NCBI GenBank assembly: GCA_025736915.1
Contig: CP107049.1
Span: 2,232,001 to 2,296,000 of the forward strand
Length of the DNA: 64,000 nt
Reading direction: 5' to 3'
Source of the DNA: Acinetobacter nosocomialis
Lineage (GTDB): Bacteria; Pseudomonadota; Gammaproteobacteria; Pseudomonadales; Moraxellaceae
Positions within the stretch are counted from its first letter, which is position 1; each line of letters starts with the position of its first letter. Both the position numbers and the translations under genes were made by a program. Below, in pieces: positions 47,901 through 58,606 of this stretch. The notes beneath the pieces are model-generated. The model saw only the letters and a list, made by a program, of their open reading frames with translations. It was not told the origin of the DNA and searched no databases.

Positions 47901-49068
47901 AATCTTCGAAGAAGCGGCTCGTGAGCGTGTAATTCGTTTACTTAAAGGCCAAGAGTCTAATGGCGGTGGTTCAACTAAACGTGGTGATAAACTTTCTGAA
48001 GATTTATTGTCTGGTTTAGAGCTTGTTGATTTACTTGAAATTCAACCGACAGATGAAGCAATCGCTGAGCGTTTAACTCAAATTCAAGTGTTCTTGAAAG
48101 AGAAGAGCGCAGAAATCGATGAGAAATTCGCTGAGAAGAAACGTAAGCTTGCAACAGGTGATGAGTTAACAACTGGCGTATTGAAAGTTGTTAAGGTTTA
48201 CTTAGCTGTTAAACGTCGTATTCAGCCTGGTGATAAGATGGCTGGTCGTCACGGTAACAAGGGTGTTGTATCTAACATCTTACCTGTTGAAGACATGCCA
48301 CACGATGCGAACGGTGTACCGGTAGATATCGTATTGAACCCGTTGGGCGTACCATCTCGTATGAACGTGGGTCAGATTCTTGAGACTCACTTGGGTATGG
48401 CGGCTAAAGGGCTTGGTGACAAAATCGAAAAAATGTTGAAAGAACAGCGTACAGTTTTAGAGCTACGTGAATTCTTAGACAAGATTTACAACAAAGTCGG
48501 TGGCGAGCAAGAAGATCTTGATAGCTTGACTGATGATGAAATCCTAGCACTTTCAGGCAACTTACGTGCTGGTGTTCCTTTGGCTACTCCTGTATTCGAT
48601 GGTGCTGAAGAAAGTCAAATTAAAGATTTACTTGAATTGGCTGACATTTCACGTACAGGTCAAACAGTATTGTTTGACGGACGTACAGGTGAACAGTTTG
48701 ACCGTCCAGTAACTGTTGGTTACATGTACATGTTGAAGTTGAACCACTTGGTTGATGACAAGATGCACGCACGTTCAACTGGTTCTTACTCATTAGTTAC
48801 ACAACAACCGCTTGGTGGTAAAGCACAATTCGGTGGTCAGCGTTTCGGTGAGATGGAAGTATGGGCACTTGAAGCATACGGTGCAGCATATACACTTCAA
48901 GAAATGCTCACAGTGAAGTCGGATGACGTTGAAGGACGTACTCGCATCTATAAGAATATTGTAGATGGTAACCATTATATGGATCCGGGTATGCCTGAAT
49001 CGTTCAACGTATTGACCAAAGAGATCCGTTCTTTAGGTATCAACATTGAACTGAAAAATGGTGACTAA
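44980..49068 (+). CDS. rpoB: RNA polymerase subunit beta
   Basis: A 1362-residue catalytic subunit, full length. The rifampicin region [15 protein letters not shown] to [13 protein letters not shown] has wild-type residues at the positions most often mutated: D525, H535 and S540 (E. coli 516, 526, 531). It is therefore predicted rifampicin-sensitive by target. The C-terminal [20 protein letters not shown] and switch regions are intact. AGGA lies upstream. rpoC follows after 86 bases. Confidence 0.99.
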   Translation: MAYSYTEKKRIRKNFGKLPQVMDAPYLLSIQVDSYRTFLQDGKTPKNREDIGLQAAFRSVFPIESYSGNAALEFVEYSLGKPEFDVRECILRGSTYAAPMRVKIRLIIKDRETKSIKDVREQEVYMGEIPLMTENGTFVINGTERVIVSQLHRSPGVFFDHDKGKTHSSGKVLYSARIIPYRGSWLDFEFDAKDLVYVRIDRRRKLLATVVLRALGYNNEQILNLFYEKVPVYLDMGSYQIDLVPERLRGEMAQFDIADNEGKVIVEQGKRINARHVRQMEAAGLTKLSVPDEYLYERITAEDITLRDGEVIAANTLLSHEVMVKLAEGGVKQFNILFTNDIDRGSFVADTLRADTTAGREEALVEIYKVMRPGEPPTKEAAENLFNNLFFSSERYDLSPVGRMKFNRRLGRPYEVGTDQKSREVEGILSHEDIIDVLRTLVEIRNGKGEVDDIDHLGNRRVRSVGEMTENQFRVGLVRVERAVKERLSQAETDNLSPQDLINAKPVAAAIKEFFGSSQLSQFMDQNNPLSEITHKRRVSALGPGGLTRERAGFEVRDVHQTHYGRVCPIETPEGPNIGLINSLSVYAKANDFGFLETPYRRVVDGRVTDAVEYLSAIEEVGTVIAQADSAVDKDGNLTEEFVSVRHQGEFVRMPPEKVTHMDVSAQQVVSVAASLIPFLEHDDANRALMGSNMQRQAVPTLRADKPLVGTGMEANVARDSGVCVIANRGGAIEYVDASRIVIRVNEDEMVAGEAGVDIYNLIKYTRSNQNTCINQNVIVNLGDKVARGDILADGPSTDMGELALGQNMRVAFMTWNGYNYEDSILLSERVLQEDRLTSIHIQELSCVARDTKLGAEEITADIPNVGEAALSKLDESGIVYIGAEVTAGDILVGKVTPKGETQLTPEEKLLRAIFGEKAADVKDSSLRVPSGTKGTVIDVQVFTRDGLEKDDRALAIEKAQLDSYRKDLKEEYKIFEEAARERVIRLLKGQESNGGGSTKRGDKLSEDLLSGLELVDLLEIQPTDEAIAERLTQIQVFLKEKSAEIDEKFAEKKRKLATGDELTTGVLKVVKVYLAVKRRIQPGDKMAGRHGNKGVVSNILPVEDMPHDANGVPVDIVLNPLGVPSRMNVGQILETHLGMAAKGLGDKIEKMLKEQRTVLELREFLDKIYNKVGGEQEDLDSLTDDEILALSGNLRAGVPLATPVFDGAEESQIKDLLELADISRTGQTVLFDGRTGEQFDRPVTVGYMYMLKLNHLVDDKMHARSTGSYSLVTQQPLGGKAQFGGQRFGEMEVWALEAYGAAYTLQEMLTVKSDDVEGRTRIYKNIVDGNHYMDPGMPESFNVLTKEIRSLGINIELKNGD

Positions 49069-49154
49069 GTCGTAAGACTCACGATTTTTTAGGAAAAAAC
49101 AATATTTGTGACCCAGTCGGGTAAGCGAGGCTTCCCGACACACGGAGAAAAAAA

Positions 49155-52100
49155 TTGAAAGACTTGCTCGATATCATGCGTAAGAAAACGGATTCAGATG
49201 GTCATGCGCCAGTTGAGTTCGACCGTATCCGTATTGGTCTTGCGTCACCAGAAATGATTAAGTCATGGTCTCATGGTGAAGTTAAAAAACCTGAGACAAT
49301 CAACTACCGTACGTTCAAGCCAGAACGTGATGGTTTATTCTGTGCCAAAATCTTTGGTCCAGTAAAAGATTACGAATGCTTGTGTGGTAAATACAAGCGT
49401 ATGAAATACAAAGGCGTCATTTGTGAAAAATGTGGCGTTGAAGTAACTACAGCGAAAGTTCGTCGTGAACGTATGGGTCACATTGAACTTGCTTCTCCAG
49501 TTGCGCATATCTGGTTCTTAAAATCGTTACCTAGCCGTATCGGTTTATTACTTGATATGACACTTCGTGATATCGAACGTGTATTGTATTTCGAATCATA
49601 CGTTGTTACTGATCCTGGTATGACGCCATTCGAAAAGTATCAACTTCTTAATGACGAAGAATACTTTACAGCTTTAGAAGAGCACGGTGACGAGTTCATT
49701 GCGAAAATGGGTGCGGAAGCAGTTCAAGACTTGTTGAAAGACATTGACCTTGAAGCTGAAATTGCTCGTTTACGTGAAGAAATTCCTCAAACAACTTCTG
49801 AAACGAAGTTGAAAAAAGCATCTAAACGCTTGAAATTGATGGAAGCATTCAAAGACTCGAACAACAAGCCAGAATGGATGGTAATGAATGTACTTCCGGT
49901 GCTTCCACCAGATTTACGTCCATTAGTTCCACTTGAAGGTGGTCGTTTCGCGACTTCTGACTTGAACGATTTATATCGTCGTGTGATTAACCGTAACAAC
50001 CGTTTGAAGCGTCTTCTTGACCTTGCAGCGCCAGACATTATCGTACGTAACGAAAAACGTATGTTACAAGAGTCTGTAGATGCATTGCTTGATAACGGTC
50101 GTCGTGGTCGCGCAATCACTGGTTCTAACAAACGTCCATTAAAATCTTTGGCAGATATGATCAAAGGTAAACAAGGTCGTTTCCGTCAGAACTTGTTAGG
50201 TAAGCGTGTTGACTACTCTGGTCGTTCGGTAATTACTGTTGGTCCTACTTTACGTCTTCACCAATGTGGTCTTCCGAAGAAAATGGCGCTTGAATTATTC
50301 AAACCATTTATTTTCGCGAAACTACAAGCTTCAGGTCAGGCAACAACCATTAAAGCTGCGAAGAAAATGGTTGAGCGTGAGACTCCGGAAGTTTGGGACG
50401 TTCTTGCATCTGTAATTCGTCAACATCCAGTGATGTTGAACCGTGCGCCAACACTTCACCGTTTAGGTCTTCAAGCATTTGAACCTATTCTTATTGAAGG
50501 TAAGGCAATCCGTCTTCACCCACTCGTTTGTGCTGCGTTCAACGCCGACTTCGACGGTGACCAAATGGCGGTACACGTTCCATTGACACTTGAAGCACAG
50601 TTAGAAGCTCGTGCATTGATGATGTCAACGAACAACATCTTGTCACCAGCAAACGGTGAGCCAATCATCGTTCCATCTCAAGACGTTGTCTTGGGTCTTT
50701 ACTACATCACTCGTGATGCAGTAAATGCGAAAGGTGAAGGCATGGTGTTTGCGGATACTCACGAAGTAAACCGTGCACTTGCAACTGGTCAAGTTGCGAT
50801 TCATGCGCGTGTTAAAGTGCGTGTGCATCAAACTGTTATCAATGAAAATGGTGAACGTGAACACCAAACTATTATCGTTGATACAACACCAGGTCGTTGC
50901 TTACTTTGGGAAGTTGTTCCACAAGGTTTAAGTTTTGACATGATCAACCTTGAGATGACTAAAAAGAACATCTCTAAGTTAATCAACTCTTGCTACCGTA
51001 AACTTGGTTTGAAAGATACTGTTATCTTCGCTGACCAGTTAATGTACTTGGGCTTCCGTCAAGCGACTCGTTCAGGTGTATCTGTAGGTATGGAAGACAT
51101 GTTAATTCCACCTACGAAACACACAATTATTGATAAAGCGGAAACAGAAGTTCGTGAAATCGAACAACAGTTCGAACAAGGTTTCGTAACTGCTGGTGAA
51201 CGTTATAACAAAGTTGTCGATATCTGGGCGCGTACAAACGACCAAGTTGCGAAAGCGATGATGGATAACTTGTCTTACACTGTTGTTAAAAACAAACAAG
51301 GTGAAGACGAGAAGCAAAAATCATTCAATAGCATCTATATGATGTCTGACTCTGGTGCCCGTGGTAGTGCGGCACAGATTCGTCAGCTTGCTGGTATGCG
51401 TGGTTTGATGGCAAAACCGGATGGCTCGATTATTGAGACACCGATTAAAGCGAACTTCCGTGAAGGTTTGACAGTACTTCAGTACTTTATTTCTACACAC
51501 GGTGCGCGTAAAGGTTTGGCCGATACAGCATTAAAAACTGCGAACTCTGGTTACTTGACTCGTCGTCTTGTAGACGTGGCGCAAGATTTAGTAATTACCG
51601 AGCCTGACTGTGGTACAGCGGGTGGTTTGGTAATGACTCCATTCATTCAAGGTGGTGATGTCATCGAGCCATTACGTGACCGCGTATTAGGTCGTGTAAC
51701 TGCTGAAGATGTACGTCGTGCATCTGATGATGAAGTTGTATTACCTCGCGGTACGTTAATTGACGAGAAAATCGCAGCTCAGCTTGAAGAAGCTGGTGTC
51801 GATGAAGTTAAAGTACGTTCAGTAATCGCATGTGAATCTACATTCGGTGTATGTGCTCGTTGTTATGGTCGTGACCTTGCACGTGGTCACTTGGTGAACC
51901 CAGGTGAATCAGTAGGTGTAATGGCTGCGCAATCAATTGGTGAGCCAGGTACACAGTTAACGATGCGTACGTTCCACGTAGGTGGTGCTGCGAGCCGAAC
52001 TTCTGCTGCAAACAGTGTTCAAGTACGTAACAAAGGTACTGTACGTTTCCATAACGTGAAAACTGTACAACACGCGAAAGGTCACTTGGTTTCAGTTTCA

Positions 52101-53348
52101 CGTTCAGGTGAAATTGGTATTGCCGATGAGTTAGGCCGTGAGCGTGAGCGTTATAAACTTCCTTACGGTGCAAGCATCTTGTTGAAAGATGGTGAAATCG
52201 TTGAGGCAGGTGGTATCGTTGCAACTTGGGATCCGCATACACATCCATTAGTAACAGAAGTTGCTGGTAAAGCACGTTTCAGCCAAATCGCTGATGGTGT
52301 AACTGCAACATCGAAAACTGATGATGCAACTGGTATGACAACTGTTGAAATCTTGCCTGTAACAGCACGTCCTGCTTCTGGTAAAGATTTACGTCCAGCA
52401 ATCGTATTGGATACGGCTGATGGTGGCGAACAGTTCTACTTCTTGCCACAAAACACAATTGTTACCGTTCGTGATGGCGAAACAATTGGTGTGGGTGACG
52501 TTATTGGTCGTGTACCACAAGAATCTTCACGTACTCGTGATATTACCGGTGGTCTTCCACGTGTTGCTGACTTGTTCGAAGCACGTAAGCCGAAAGAACA
52601 TGCGATCTTGGCAGAAGTGTCTGGTATCGTAAGCTTTGGTAAAGAGACTAAAGGTAAAAACCGTTTGGTGATTACTCCAGATGACGGTTCTGAAATTTAC
52701 GAAGAGTTGATTCCAAAATGGCGTCAAATCAACGTGTTTGAAGGTGAACATGTGAACCGTGGTGAAACCATTTCTGATGGTCCACAAAACCCACATGACA
52801 TCTTACGCTTGAAAGGTGAAGTTGCTTTAACTAACTACATCGTGAACGAAGTTCAAGACGTTTACCGTCTCCAAGGTGTAAAAATCAACGACAAGCACAT
52901 TGAAGTTATCGTACGTCAAATGTTGCGTAAAGTTGATATCATCGATGGTGGTGATACAAGCTTCATTAAAGGCGAACAAGTGGATTACATCCGCGTTGTT
53001 CAAGAGAACCAAGCTGTCTTGGCTCAGAACAAGTTCCCTGCGAAGTTTGAACGTCAATTGATGGGTATTACGAAAGCATCGCTTTCTACTGACTCGTTCA
53101 TCTCTGCTGCATCGTTCCAGGAAACAACTCGTGTGTTAACTGAAGCTGCTGTAACAGGTAAAGAAGATGATTTACGTGGCTTGAAAGAAAACGTTGTTGT
53201 GGGTCGCTTGATTCCAGCTGGTACTGGTCTTGCATACCACTTAGAGCGTCGTCGTCAAGAAGCAGAAGCTGCAGAACATGAGCTTCATAATGACTTCAGC
53301 GAAGTAGACCAAGCATTCAGCCAAGCATTAAACTCAGAGCAATTCTAA
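49155..53348 (+). CDS. rpoC: RNA polymerase subunit beta'
   Basis: A 1397-residue subunit holding the active-site Mg: NADFDGDQM with D465, D467 and D469. The N-terminal zinc ribbon [20 protein letters not shown] and the second zinc site ([13 protein letters not shown]) are present, and the trigger loop ([16 protein letters not shown]) is intact. The start is TTG with GGAG seven bases upstream. It gives [12 protein letters not shown], colinear with E. coli RpoC, and no ATG or GTG fits. A terminator follows. Confidence 0.98.
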   Translation: MKDLLDIMRKKTDSDGHAPVEFDRIRIGLASPEMIKSWSHGEVKKPETINYRTFKPERDGLFCAKIFGPVKDYECLCGKYKRMKYKGVICEKCGVEVTTAKVRRERMGHIELASPVAHIWFLKSLPSRIGLLLDMTLRDIERVLYFESYVVTDPGMTPFEKYQLLNDEEYFTALEEHGDEFIAKMGAEAVQDLLKDIDLEAEIARLREEIPQTTSETKLKKASKRLKLMEAFKDSNNKPEWMVMNVLPVLPPDLRPLVPLEGGRFATSDLNDLYRRVINRNNRLKRLLDLAAPDIIVRNEKRMLQESVDALLDNGRRGRAITGSNKRPLKSLADMIKGKQGRFRQNLLGKRVDYSGRSVITVGPTLRLHQCGLPKKMALELFKPFIFAKLQASGQATTIKAAKKMVERETPEVWDVLASVIRQHPVMLNRAPTLHRLGLQAFEPILIEGKAIRLHPLVCAAFNADFDGDQMAVHVPLTLEAQLEARALMMSTNNILSPANGEPIIVPSQDVVLGLYYITRDAVNAKGEGMVFADTHEVNRALATGQVAIHARVKVRVHQTVINENGEREHQTIIVDTTPGRCLLWEVVPQGLSFDMINLEMTKKNISKLINSCYRKLGLKDTVIFADQLMYLGFRQATRSGVSVGMEDMLIPPTKHTIIDKAETEVREIEQQFEQGFVTAGERYNKVVDIWARTNDQVAKAMMDNLSYTVVKNKQGEDEKQKSFNSIYMMSDSGARGSAAQIRQLAGMRGLMAKPDGSIIETPIKANFREGLTVLQYFISTHGARKGLADTALKTANSGYLTRRLVDVAQDLVITEPDCGTAGGLVMTPFIQGGDVIEPLRDRVLGRVTAEDVRRASDDEVVLPRGTLIDEKIAAQLEEAGVDEVKVRSVIACESTFGVCARCYGRDLARGHLVNPGESVGVMAAQSIGEPGTQLTMRTFHVGGAASRTSAANSVQVRNKGTVRFHNVKTVQHAKGHLVSVSRSGEIGIADELGRERERYKLPYGASILLKDGEIVEAGGIVATWDPHTHPLVTEVAGKARFSQIADGVTATSKTDDATGMTTVEILPVTARPASGKDLRPAIVLDTADGGEQFYFLPQNTIVTVRDGETIGVGDVIGRVPQESSRTRDITGGLPRVADLFEARKPKEHAILAEVSGIVSFGKETKGKNRLVITPDDGSEIYEELIPKWRQINVFEGEHVNRGETISDGPQNPHDILRLKGEVALTNYIVNEVQDVYRLQGVKINDKHIEVIVRQMLRKVDIIDGGDTSFIKGEQVDYIRVVQENQAVLAQNKFPAKFERQLMGITKASLSTDSFISAASFQETTRVLTEAAVTGKEDDLRGLKENVVVGRLIPAGTGLAYHLERRRQEAEAAEHELHNDFSEVDQAFSQALNSEQF

Positions 53349-53363
53349 GTTTAGACTGGCAAT

Positions 53364-53392
53364 AAAAAAGGCACCTCAGGGTGCTTTTTTTA
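53364..53392 (+). terminator. Rho-independent terminator of rpoBC
   Basis: AAAAAGGCACC-TCA-GGGTGCTTTTTTT, 15 bases after the rpoC stop. One mismatch in the stem, long T run. Confidence 0.9.
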
Positions 53393-53528
53393 TTTATATT
53401 CATTTTTAACAATTAAAAGTTGTAATTACATAAACACATTAAAGAGCCATTATTTTATTACTTAAGCGGGATAAAGACTCCACAAAAACACATTAGGCTA
53501 CCTGCTTATGAAGACTGGAGTAAATCGA

Positions 53529-53894
53529 ATGAAAAAAATGATGATGATTGCAGGTGTAGGTTTGATGTCAACCACGCTATTTGTCGGTTGCCAAAATGCA
53601 AGTCCAGAAAGCAAACGTATTGGTTCAGCCGCTATTGGCGGTGGTGCAGGTGGTGCAGTCGGTAAACATGTGGGCGGTAATATTGGTGCAGGCTTAGGCG
53701 CGGCGCTTGGCGCAGGTGTGGCAGCCAATGCAAAAGGGTCTAGTAGTAAAACTGTACGTAATAGTGCGATTGGTGCCGGTGTGGGTGCTATCTTAGGTGG
53801 CGCAATCATTGGTGGTGATTCAGGCGCTGCTGCAGGAGGGGCGCTTGGTGGTAGTGCAGGCGCGGCTTATGAAGAGAAAAAAGGGAAATACTAA
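53529..53894 (+). CDS. Glycine-zipper lipoprotein (17-kDa surface antigen-like), copy 1
   Basis: A 121-residue small lipoprotein. The signal peptide MKKMMMIAGVGLMSTTLFVGC has lipobox FVGC, with Cys21 lipidated. The rest is a Gly/Ala-rich glycine-zipper domain (~32-110) with repeated GxxxG steps and an acidic-basic tail EEKKGKY. I start at MKKMMM, GGAG upstream; the frame begins seven codons earlier. It is a paralogue of the gene ~200 bases downstream. Proteins of this kind sit in the outer membrane, but the function is unknown. Confidence 0.86.
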   Translation: MKKMMMIAGVGLMSTTLFVGCQNASPESKRIGSAAIGGGAGGAVGKHVGGNIGAGLGAALGAGVAANAKGSSSKTVRNSAIGAGVGAILGGAIIGGDSGAAAGGALGGSAGAAYEEKKGKY

Positions 53895-53914
53895 AATTAC
53901 CCTTTAAGATATTT

Positions 53915-53953
53915 AAAAAAGAAGCTCTTCATTAAATAAGAGCTTCTTTTTTG
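53915..53953 (+). terminator. Rho-independent terminator after glycine-zipper copy 1
   Basis: AAAAAAGAAGCTCTT / AAGAGCTTCTTTTTT long stem with a short loop. Confidence 0.9.
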
Positions 53954-54107
53954 TTTCCTTAGTAGATTGAAATTTAAATAATTAACTTTACATAGAAGGC
54001 TTTTACAAAATATCAATCGATTGCCACAGTGCGATAACACAAACTGATCAAATTACTCATAAAAGAAGATTATGCTTTGATAAGAGCACAAAGGAGTGAG
54101 TACGGTC

Positions 54108-54464
54108 ATGAAAAAAACAATTGGTTTAATTTCTACTTTAATGTTATCTGCATTTATGTTAACTGGTTGTCAAAATATGAGTCCATCTGACCAGCGTATT
54201 GGCGCAGCTGCATTAGGCGGTGCTGTTGGTGGTGGAGTTGGTAACCATGTGGGAGGTGGTATAGGTGCAGGTGTTGGTGCAGCAGCAGGTGCTGGTGTAG
54301 GTGCAAATGCGAAGGGTAGTAATAAAAGCTCGACAACAAGCAGCGCAATTGGTGCTGGTATCGGTTCTGTAGTTGGGAAAGCCATTTTTGGTGGCGATAC
54401 AGGTGCAGCAATTGGTGGCGCAATTGGTGGTGGTGCCGGTGCTGCGATTGAAGAAAAGAAATAA
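54108..54464 (+). CDS. Glycine-zipper lipoprotein, copy 2
   Basis: A 118-residue paralogue of the upstream gene, sharing CQN-SP-RIG after the lipid cysteine, then GNHVGGGIGAGVGA and the same end, GAAIEEKK. Signal peptide MKKTIGLISTLMLSAFMLTGC with lipobox LTGC. It has its own promoter region and terminator, so the two genes are tandem duplicates under separate control rather than an operon. The start at 54108 is chosen for the signal peptide; a GTG four codons earlier also exists. Function unknown. Confidence 0.86.
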   Translation: MKKTIGLISTLMLSAFMLTGCQNMSPSDQRIGAAALGGAVGGGVGNHVGGGIGAGVGAAAGAGVGANAKGSNKSSTTSSAIGAGIGSVVGKAIFGGDTGAAIGGAIGGGAGAAIEEKK

Positions 54465-54476
54465 AATTTACTCAAA

Positions 54477-54508
54477 TAAAATAAGCGCCTTAGAGCGCTT
54501 ATTTTATT
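54477..54508. terminator. Bidirectional terminator after glycine-zipper copy 2
   Basis: AAATAAGCGC-CTTAGA-GCGCTTATTTT between two convergent genes, with A/T runs on both sides. It overlaps the last codons of the minus-strand gene. Confidence 0.82.
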
Positions 54509-54989
54509 GTTGAAAAGCTTTTGCTTTTTTGCGGCGAATGTAGAGGGTCTTTTGTACTTCAGCAATTCTCACACCTGATTCATCAAAAATATTTAGATGA
54601 TATGTTCTGAGCACAGGAGCATAGTTTTCGGCGAGTTCTCGAATCTGTTCAATTTCTGCTAAATCAACTCGGATGTCCGCATAAACAGTACTTCGGCCAG
54701 GCGATAAAAAATTAATCTCAGCCGCTTTATCCCAGACAATGTATTTTGATCCTAAGTGATGCATAAGAATCAGCATATAAAATGGATCAACCATCGAATA
54801 AAGGCTTCCACCAAAATGAGTACCTACCAGATTTTGATTTTTCCAGGTCAGCGGCATTTTTACCCGAACATGACAAAGTTCTAAGTTCATGACTTCAATA
54901 TAAATCCCTGCTCCACGATAAGGTGGGTAGTGGTTAAATAAGAATTTAGAAATTGAAGGAATGTTCTGAAGTTTTTTTAAAATAGCCAT
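54504..54989 (-). CDS. DUF4442-like hotdog-fold protein (putative thioesterase)
   Basis: A 161-residue protein with the hotdog core: a helix with HFGGSLYSMVDPFYMLILMHHLG and a strand KAAEINFLSPGRSTVYADIRV. It matches the DUF4442/PaaI-like family, many members of which hydrolyse acyl-CoA. The catalytic residues of this family are not well defined, so the activity is inference. The ATG at 54989 is chosen over a TTG three codons earlier; neither has a ribosome site. It is convergent with glycine-zipper copy 2. Confidence 0.78.
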   Translation of the reverse strand: MAILKKLQNIPSISKFLFNHYPPYRGAGIYIEVMNLELCHVRVKMPLTWKNQNLVGTHFGGSLYSMVDPFYMLILMHHLGSKYIVWDKAAEINFLSPGRSTVYADIRVDLAEIEQIRELAENYAPVLRTYHLNIFDESGVRIAEVQKTLYIRRKKAKAFQQ

Positions 54990-55112
54990 AATAGTCAATT
55001 TTTTTTATTGCAACACTGGTCATACTAGATAAGTATCATCTTTTTTATATTGATGGCAATGCTTTATCCGATTAACGACATGATCGATTGAAAAACAAAA
55101 TAGGAAATGATT

Positions 55113-55988
55113 ATGCAGCCAAAGATTTATACAGTAACAACAAGTGACCAACAAACGCTTTGTGCCAAGGCTTGGGGCGATGAGAAAAATACTCCATTAG
55201 TTTTAGTACATGGTTATCCTGATAATCAGGAAGTATGGGAATCGGTCATTGAGCATTTAATCAATGATTTTTATATTGTTACTTATGATGTCCGTGGAGC
55301 GGGTTTGTCATCTATTCCTAAACGAATACGAGATTATCGTTTAGAGCGTTTATCTTTAGATTTACAAGAAGTCGTCGATGAAGTACTCCCAAACCGACAG
55401 TTCCATATGGCCGCACATGATTGGGGGTCAATTCAATCTTGGGAGTCTGCAACTGAACCTAAATTTAAAGGTCGCTTGTTATCTTACACGACCATCTCTG
55501 GTCCTTGTTTAGATCATGCTGCACTCTTCTTAAGAGATAAGTTTAAAACAGATCCTGCAAAGATCTTAAAAATATTAACGAAATCATGGTATATCGGTGC
55601 GTTCCATTTACCATTAATTGCTCCAACAGTATGGTCTCTATTTAGCCCAGAAAAATGGGGCAAAATATTAAAAGACTTAGAGCGAAAAGATAATTTACCG
55701 TTAAATAGTAATATTTCTGCTGACGGTAAATATGGGATTAATTTATACCGTGCGAATTTTATTCCTCGCTTAACAGCTCCTCGCCAGCGTTATGCACAGT
55801 GTCCAGTCAAAGCAATAATTTTAAAATACGATACTTTTGTGAGTCCTGAATATATTACGGAAGCAATGCCAAAATGGGTTGAAAACTTTGAGTATGTTGA
55901 GCTTGAAGCAAACCATTGGGCGATTCTGAGTCAGGCTGAAAAAGTGGCAGGTCATATTCGTCAGTTTATTCAATCACAAAGCAAATAA
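55113..55988 (+). CDS. Alpha/beta hydrolase, epoxide-hydrolase-like
   Basis: A 291-residue alpha/beta-hydrolase. The oxyanion motif HGYPDN (33-38) is typical of epoxide hydrolases. The nucleophile elbow AHDWGS has Asp103 in place of the usual serine, as in epoxide hydrolases and haloalkane dehalogenases. The general base is His in EANHWAIL near the C-terminus. A cap domain (~125-215) lies between. The substrate is unknown. The ATG at 55113 has AGGA seven bases upstream; the earlier ATG is too close. It stands alone, divergent from the hotdog gene. Confidence 0.82.
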   Translation: MQPKIYTVTTSDQQTLCAKAWGDEKNTPLVLVHGYPDNQEVWESVIEHLINDFYIVTYDVRGAGLSSIPKRIRDYRLERLSLDLQEVVDEVLPNRQFHMAAHDWGSIQSWESATEPKFKGRLLSYTTISGPCLDHAALFLRDKFKTDPAKILKILTKSWYIGAFHLPLIAPTVWSLFSPEKWGKILKDLERKDNLPLNSNISADGKYGINLYRANFIPRLTAPRQRYAQCPVKAIILKYDTFVSPEYITEAMPKWVENFEYVELEANHWAILSQAEKVAGHIRQFIQSQSK

Positions 55989-56089
55989 GTGACTGTTTAA
56001 TATACAAAACTGCTCATTCGGCGATATTTTCGGCTTCGTAGATACGAATCTGATAGAATATCGCCTTTTGTTCTGTTCTGAATTTGTTC

Positions 56090-57514
56090 ATGAATGCTGT
56101 TGTTGTGGCGATTGCTGTGATGTTTTTACTCTCACTAGCACGCGTTTCTGTCGTATTGACATTAGTGGTCTCTGCCATTGTTGGTGGTCTTGTCGCGGGT
56201 TTAAGTCTTTCTCAAACGGTTGAAGCTTTTAATGCAGGGCTAGGTGATGGTGCCGAAGTTGCTCTCGCTTATGCCGTATTAGGCGCATTTGCACTTGCTC
56301 TTTCTAAATCAGGTTTACCCGACCTACTTGCTCATAAGCTTATTGGTCTTTTGGGAATGGAAGCGGGGAAAAGCCGTGAAACCAAAGTAAAATATTTACT
56401 CTTAGGTATTTTACTGATTGCTGCCATTTTCTCTCAAAACCTGATACCAGTTCATATTGCATTTATTCCTGTACTTGTACCGCCATTATTACGAGTCATG
56501 AACCATTTAAAACTAGACCGCCGCGCAGCAGCTTGTGTGTTGACTTTAGGTTTAGTGGGTACCTATATTTTTCTACCTGTCGGCTTTGGTGCAATTTTCC
56601 TTGAACAAATCTTAATGGGAAATATCAACAAAATTGGTGCTGCTTATGGCTTACATGTAGAACGAGGCATGATGCCAATTGGCATGGCAATTCCAGTTCT
56701 AGGAATGGTTTTAGGTACTTTGGTTGCGGTGTTTATTAGTTACCGTAAGCCAAGAATTTATGCTGATCGTACCATTACCCCTGTAACTACCATCGATTTA
56801 GATAAACCTCTGCGTGCAACAGCGCAAGATGAAACAGCAGATCTAAAAGCCGATGCAGAAGAACTTAAACATGAAGCAGAGCAAGGCCCTGTAATTGCTA
56901 AGAAAACAATTTTCATGGCTTTACTGGCTATAGGCCTCACTTTAGTTGCACAGCTTTATTCTGGCTCAATGATTTTGGGTGGTTTAGTAGGCTTTGCAGT
57001 TTTGTCTACAGCAGGCATTTTTAAGTGGCAAGATGCAGATGATGTCTTTGTACAAGGCATGCGAATGATGGCTCTAGTCGGTTTTATTATGATCTCCGCT
57101 GCGGGTTTCGCTTCAGTCATGACGCATACTGGGGATATCAATCAACTGGTAAAAGGTGTGGTTGAAATCATTGGGGATAATCGTGCGCTTGCAGCTTTCT
57201 TAATGCTTTGTATTGGTTTATTTGTCACGATTGGTATTGGTTCATCTTTCTCAAGTGTTCCTGTTTTAGCAGTTATTTATGTGCCTTTATGTGTACAGTT
57301 TGGTTTCTCGCCATTAGCAACGATTGCACTGATTGGAACAGCAGCGGCTTTAGGTGATGCAGGTTCTCCAGCTTCCGATTCAACTTTAGGACCTACAGCT
57401 GGCTTAGGAGTAGATGGGCAGCATGACCATATTTGGGATACTGTGATTCCAACATTTATCCACTTTAATATTCCTCTACTCGTTTTTGGTTGGATTGCAG
57501 CCATGGTTTTATAA
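56090..57514 (+). CDS. Na+/H+ antiporter family protein
   Basis: A 474-residue polytopic inner-membrane protein with about eleven to twelve helices and a charged cytoplasmic loop (~235-275) in the middle. It resembles the YuiF/NhaC-like antiporter family, with FSQNLIPVHIAFIPVLVPPLL in the first half and GDAGSPASDSTLGPTAGL near the end. Probably exchanges Na+ or a small organic cation/amino acid for H+; the substrate is not certain. The ATG at 56090 is preferred to a TTG two codons earlier. Confidence 0.82.
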   Translation: MNAVVVAIAVMFLLSLARVSVVLTLVVSAIVGGLVAGLSLSQTVEAFNAGLGDGAEVALAYAVLGAFALALSKSGLPDLLAHKLIGLLGMEAGKSRETKVKYLLLGILLIAAIFSQNLIPVHIAFIPVLVPPLLRVMNHLKLDRRAAACVLTLGLVGTYIFLPVGFGAIFLEQILMGNINKIGAAYGLHVERGMMPIGMAIPVLGMVLGTLVAVFISYRKPRIYADRTITPVTTIDLDKPLRATAQDETADLKADAEELKHEAEQGPVIAKKTIFMALLAIGLTLVAQLYSGSMILGGLVGFAVLSTAGIFKWQDADDVFVQGMRMMALVGFIMISAAGFASVMTHTGDINQLVKGVVEIIGDNRALAAFLMLCIGLFVTIGIGSSFSSVPVLAVIYVPLCVQFGFSPLATIALIGTAAALGDAGSPASDSTLGPTAGLGVDGQHDHIWDTVIPTFIHFNIPLLVFGWIAAMVL

Positions 57515-57535
57515 GTTTTTATAATATATTGAATT

Positions 57536-57585
57536 AAAACCTCCTTAATAATTATCTAAAGATAAGCATTAAGGAGGTTTTTTTA
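57536..57585 (+). terminator. Rho-independent terminator of the antiporter gene
   Basis: AAAACCTCCTTAAT / ATTAAGGAGGTTTT with a long loop and T run, 21 bases after the stop. Confidence 0.9.
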
Positions 57586-57841
57586 TGCTATAAATAAAAC
57601 ATGCATTTAAAATAAATTATATTAAAATACTCGGAATTTAAAGTATATTAAAAAGGTTGGTTATATAAAATAATTCTGATTAATTAGGTTGGGATAAAAA
57701 CCAATTAAAATGGTTGGTTAATATATAATTTTATTTAAAACAGTTATTTAAAAATAAATATAAAAATAATTTTATAATGGGTGTTGCATCAATTTAAAAT
57801 AAATGTTTATTATAAATATAAATAAGGTTGGAGATATTAAA
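57586..57841 (+). promoter_or_regulatory. Very AT-rich leader of ompW
   Basis: This gene-free 256-base stretch is extremely AT-rich and contains two near-copies of GGTTGGTTA followed by AT-rich tracts (57654-57680 and 57710-57735). It ends with TTGGAG just before the GTG start. The composition suggests H-NS binding. No clear promoter or terminator can be assigned by eye. Confidence 0.4.
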
Positions 57842-58423
57842 GTGTTCAAAAAAGCGTTAGTTATTGCATTAATGGGGATGTCTTCATTTACTTTTGCTGG
57901 TAATTGGCAAGTAAAATTTGGTGGTAGTGTTATTGCTCCATCTGAGGATACAACAACTGCTTTAGGTGTAGTAAAGGCTGATAATGAATATGCATTTACA
58001 CCATCAGTTGAATACTTTTTTGGCGAATCTCCTTTTTCGGCAGAATTATTATTAGCAACGCCAGTTAATCATGATGTTTTATTAGATGGTCAGAAAGTAG
58101 CGCGTATTAAACAATTGCCACCGACAATTACCGCGAAATATCATTTTAAAAACTCAACTCGTTTTACACCGTATATTGGTATCGGGGCAACAGCATTTAT
58201 TCCTTGGGATGAACAAGGTGTTGCTGACAAAGTAAAAGAAGATTTTGGTGTAGCTGGTCAAGTTGGTTTTAACTTTCAACCTGCTGATGCAAAAAATTGG
58301 GGTGTATTTGTAGATGTTCGCTACGCGGATATTAGCCCAGAAGTTACTTTAACAAATGGTGCTAAATTCGACTTGGATATTAACCCGTTTGTTTACACTT
58401 TAGGTTATAGCTATAAATTTTAA
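57842..58423 (+). CDS. ompW: Outer-membrane protein OmpW
   Basis: A 193-residue eight-stranded beta-barrel. The signal peptide MFKKALVIALMGMSSFTFA is cleaved before GNWQVKFGGS. Family marks are TPSVEYFFGE, ITAKYHF and the C-terminal TLGYSYKF ending in Phe, the outer-membrane signal. OmpW forms a narrow hydrophobic pore and in A. baumannii is linked to iron and to colistin response. The start is GTG at 57842 with GGAG eight bases before; the frame begins at 57803, without support. Confidence 0.93.
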   Translation: MFKKALVIALMGMSSFTFAGNWQVKFGGSVIAPSEDTTTALGVVKADNEYAFTPSVEYFFGESPFSAELLLATPVNHDVLLDGQKVARIKQLPPTITAKYHFKNSTRFTPYIGIGATAFIPWDEQGVADKVKEDFGVAGQVGFNFQPADAKNWGVFVDVRYADISPEVTLTNGAKFDLDINPFVYTLGYSYKF

Positions 58424-58467
58424 GCATAATAATAAATAGAAAAAATATAATAACAAACCTAGACTCA

Positions 58468-58503
58468 GGCACCTCACATAGATTTTATGTGAGGTTTTTT
58501 ATT
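58468..58503 (+). terminator. Rho-independent terminator of ompW
   Basis: ACCTCACATA / TATGTGAGGTTTTTT stem and T run, ~50 bases after the ompW stop. Confidence 0.9.
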
Positions 58504-58606
58504 TTATTGTTCTCACTAAAAAAAGCATAAAACAGACAGTTTTCTACATATTCTTTCAACCTTTATTTTTAAACTATTTTTTATATATCTTTAAAGGAAT
58601 AACGTC

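Noticed and set aside
51838..52275. 145-codon frame antisense to rpoC
   Set aside because: His/Leu/Gln-rich composition typical of antisense shadows in a highly biased gene.
54154..54565. Pro/Ala-rich frames antisense to the glycine-zipper gene
   Set aside because: Reverse of Gly-rich codons; no start support.
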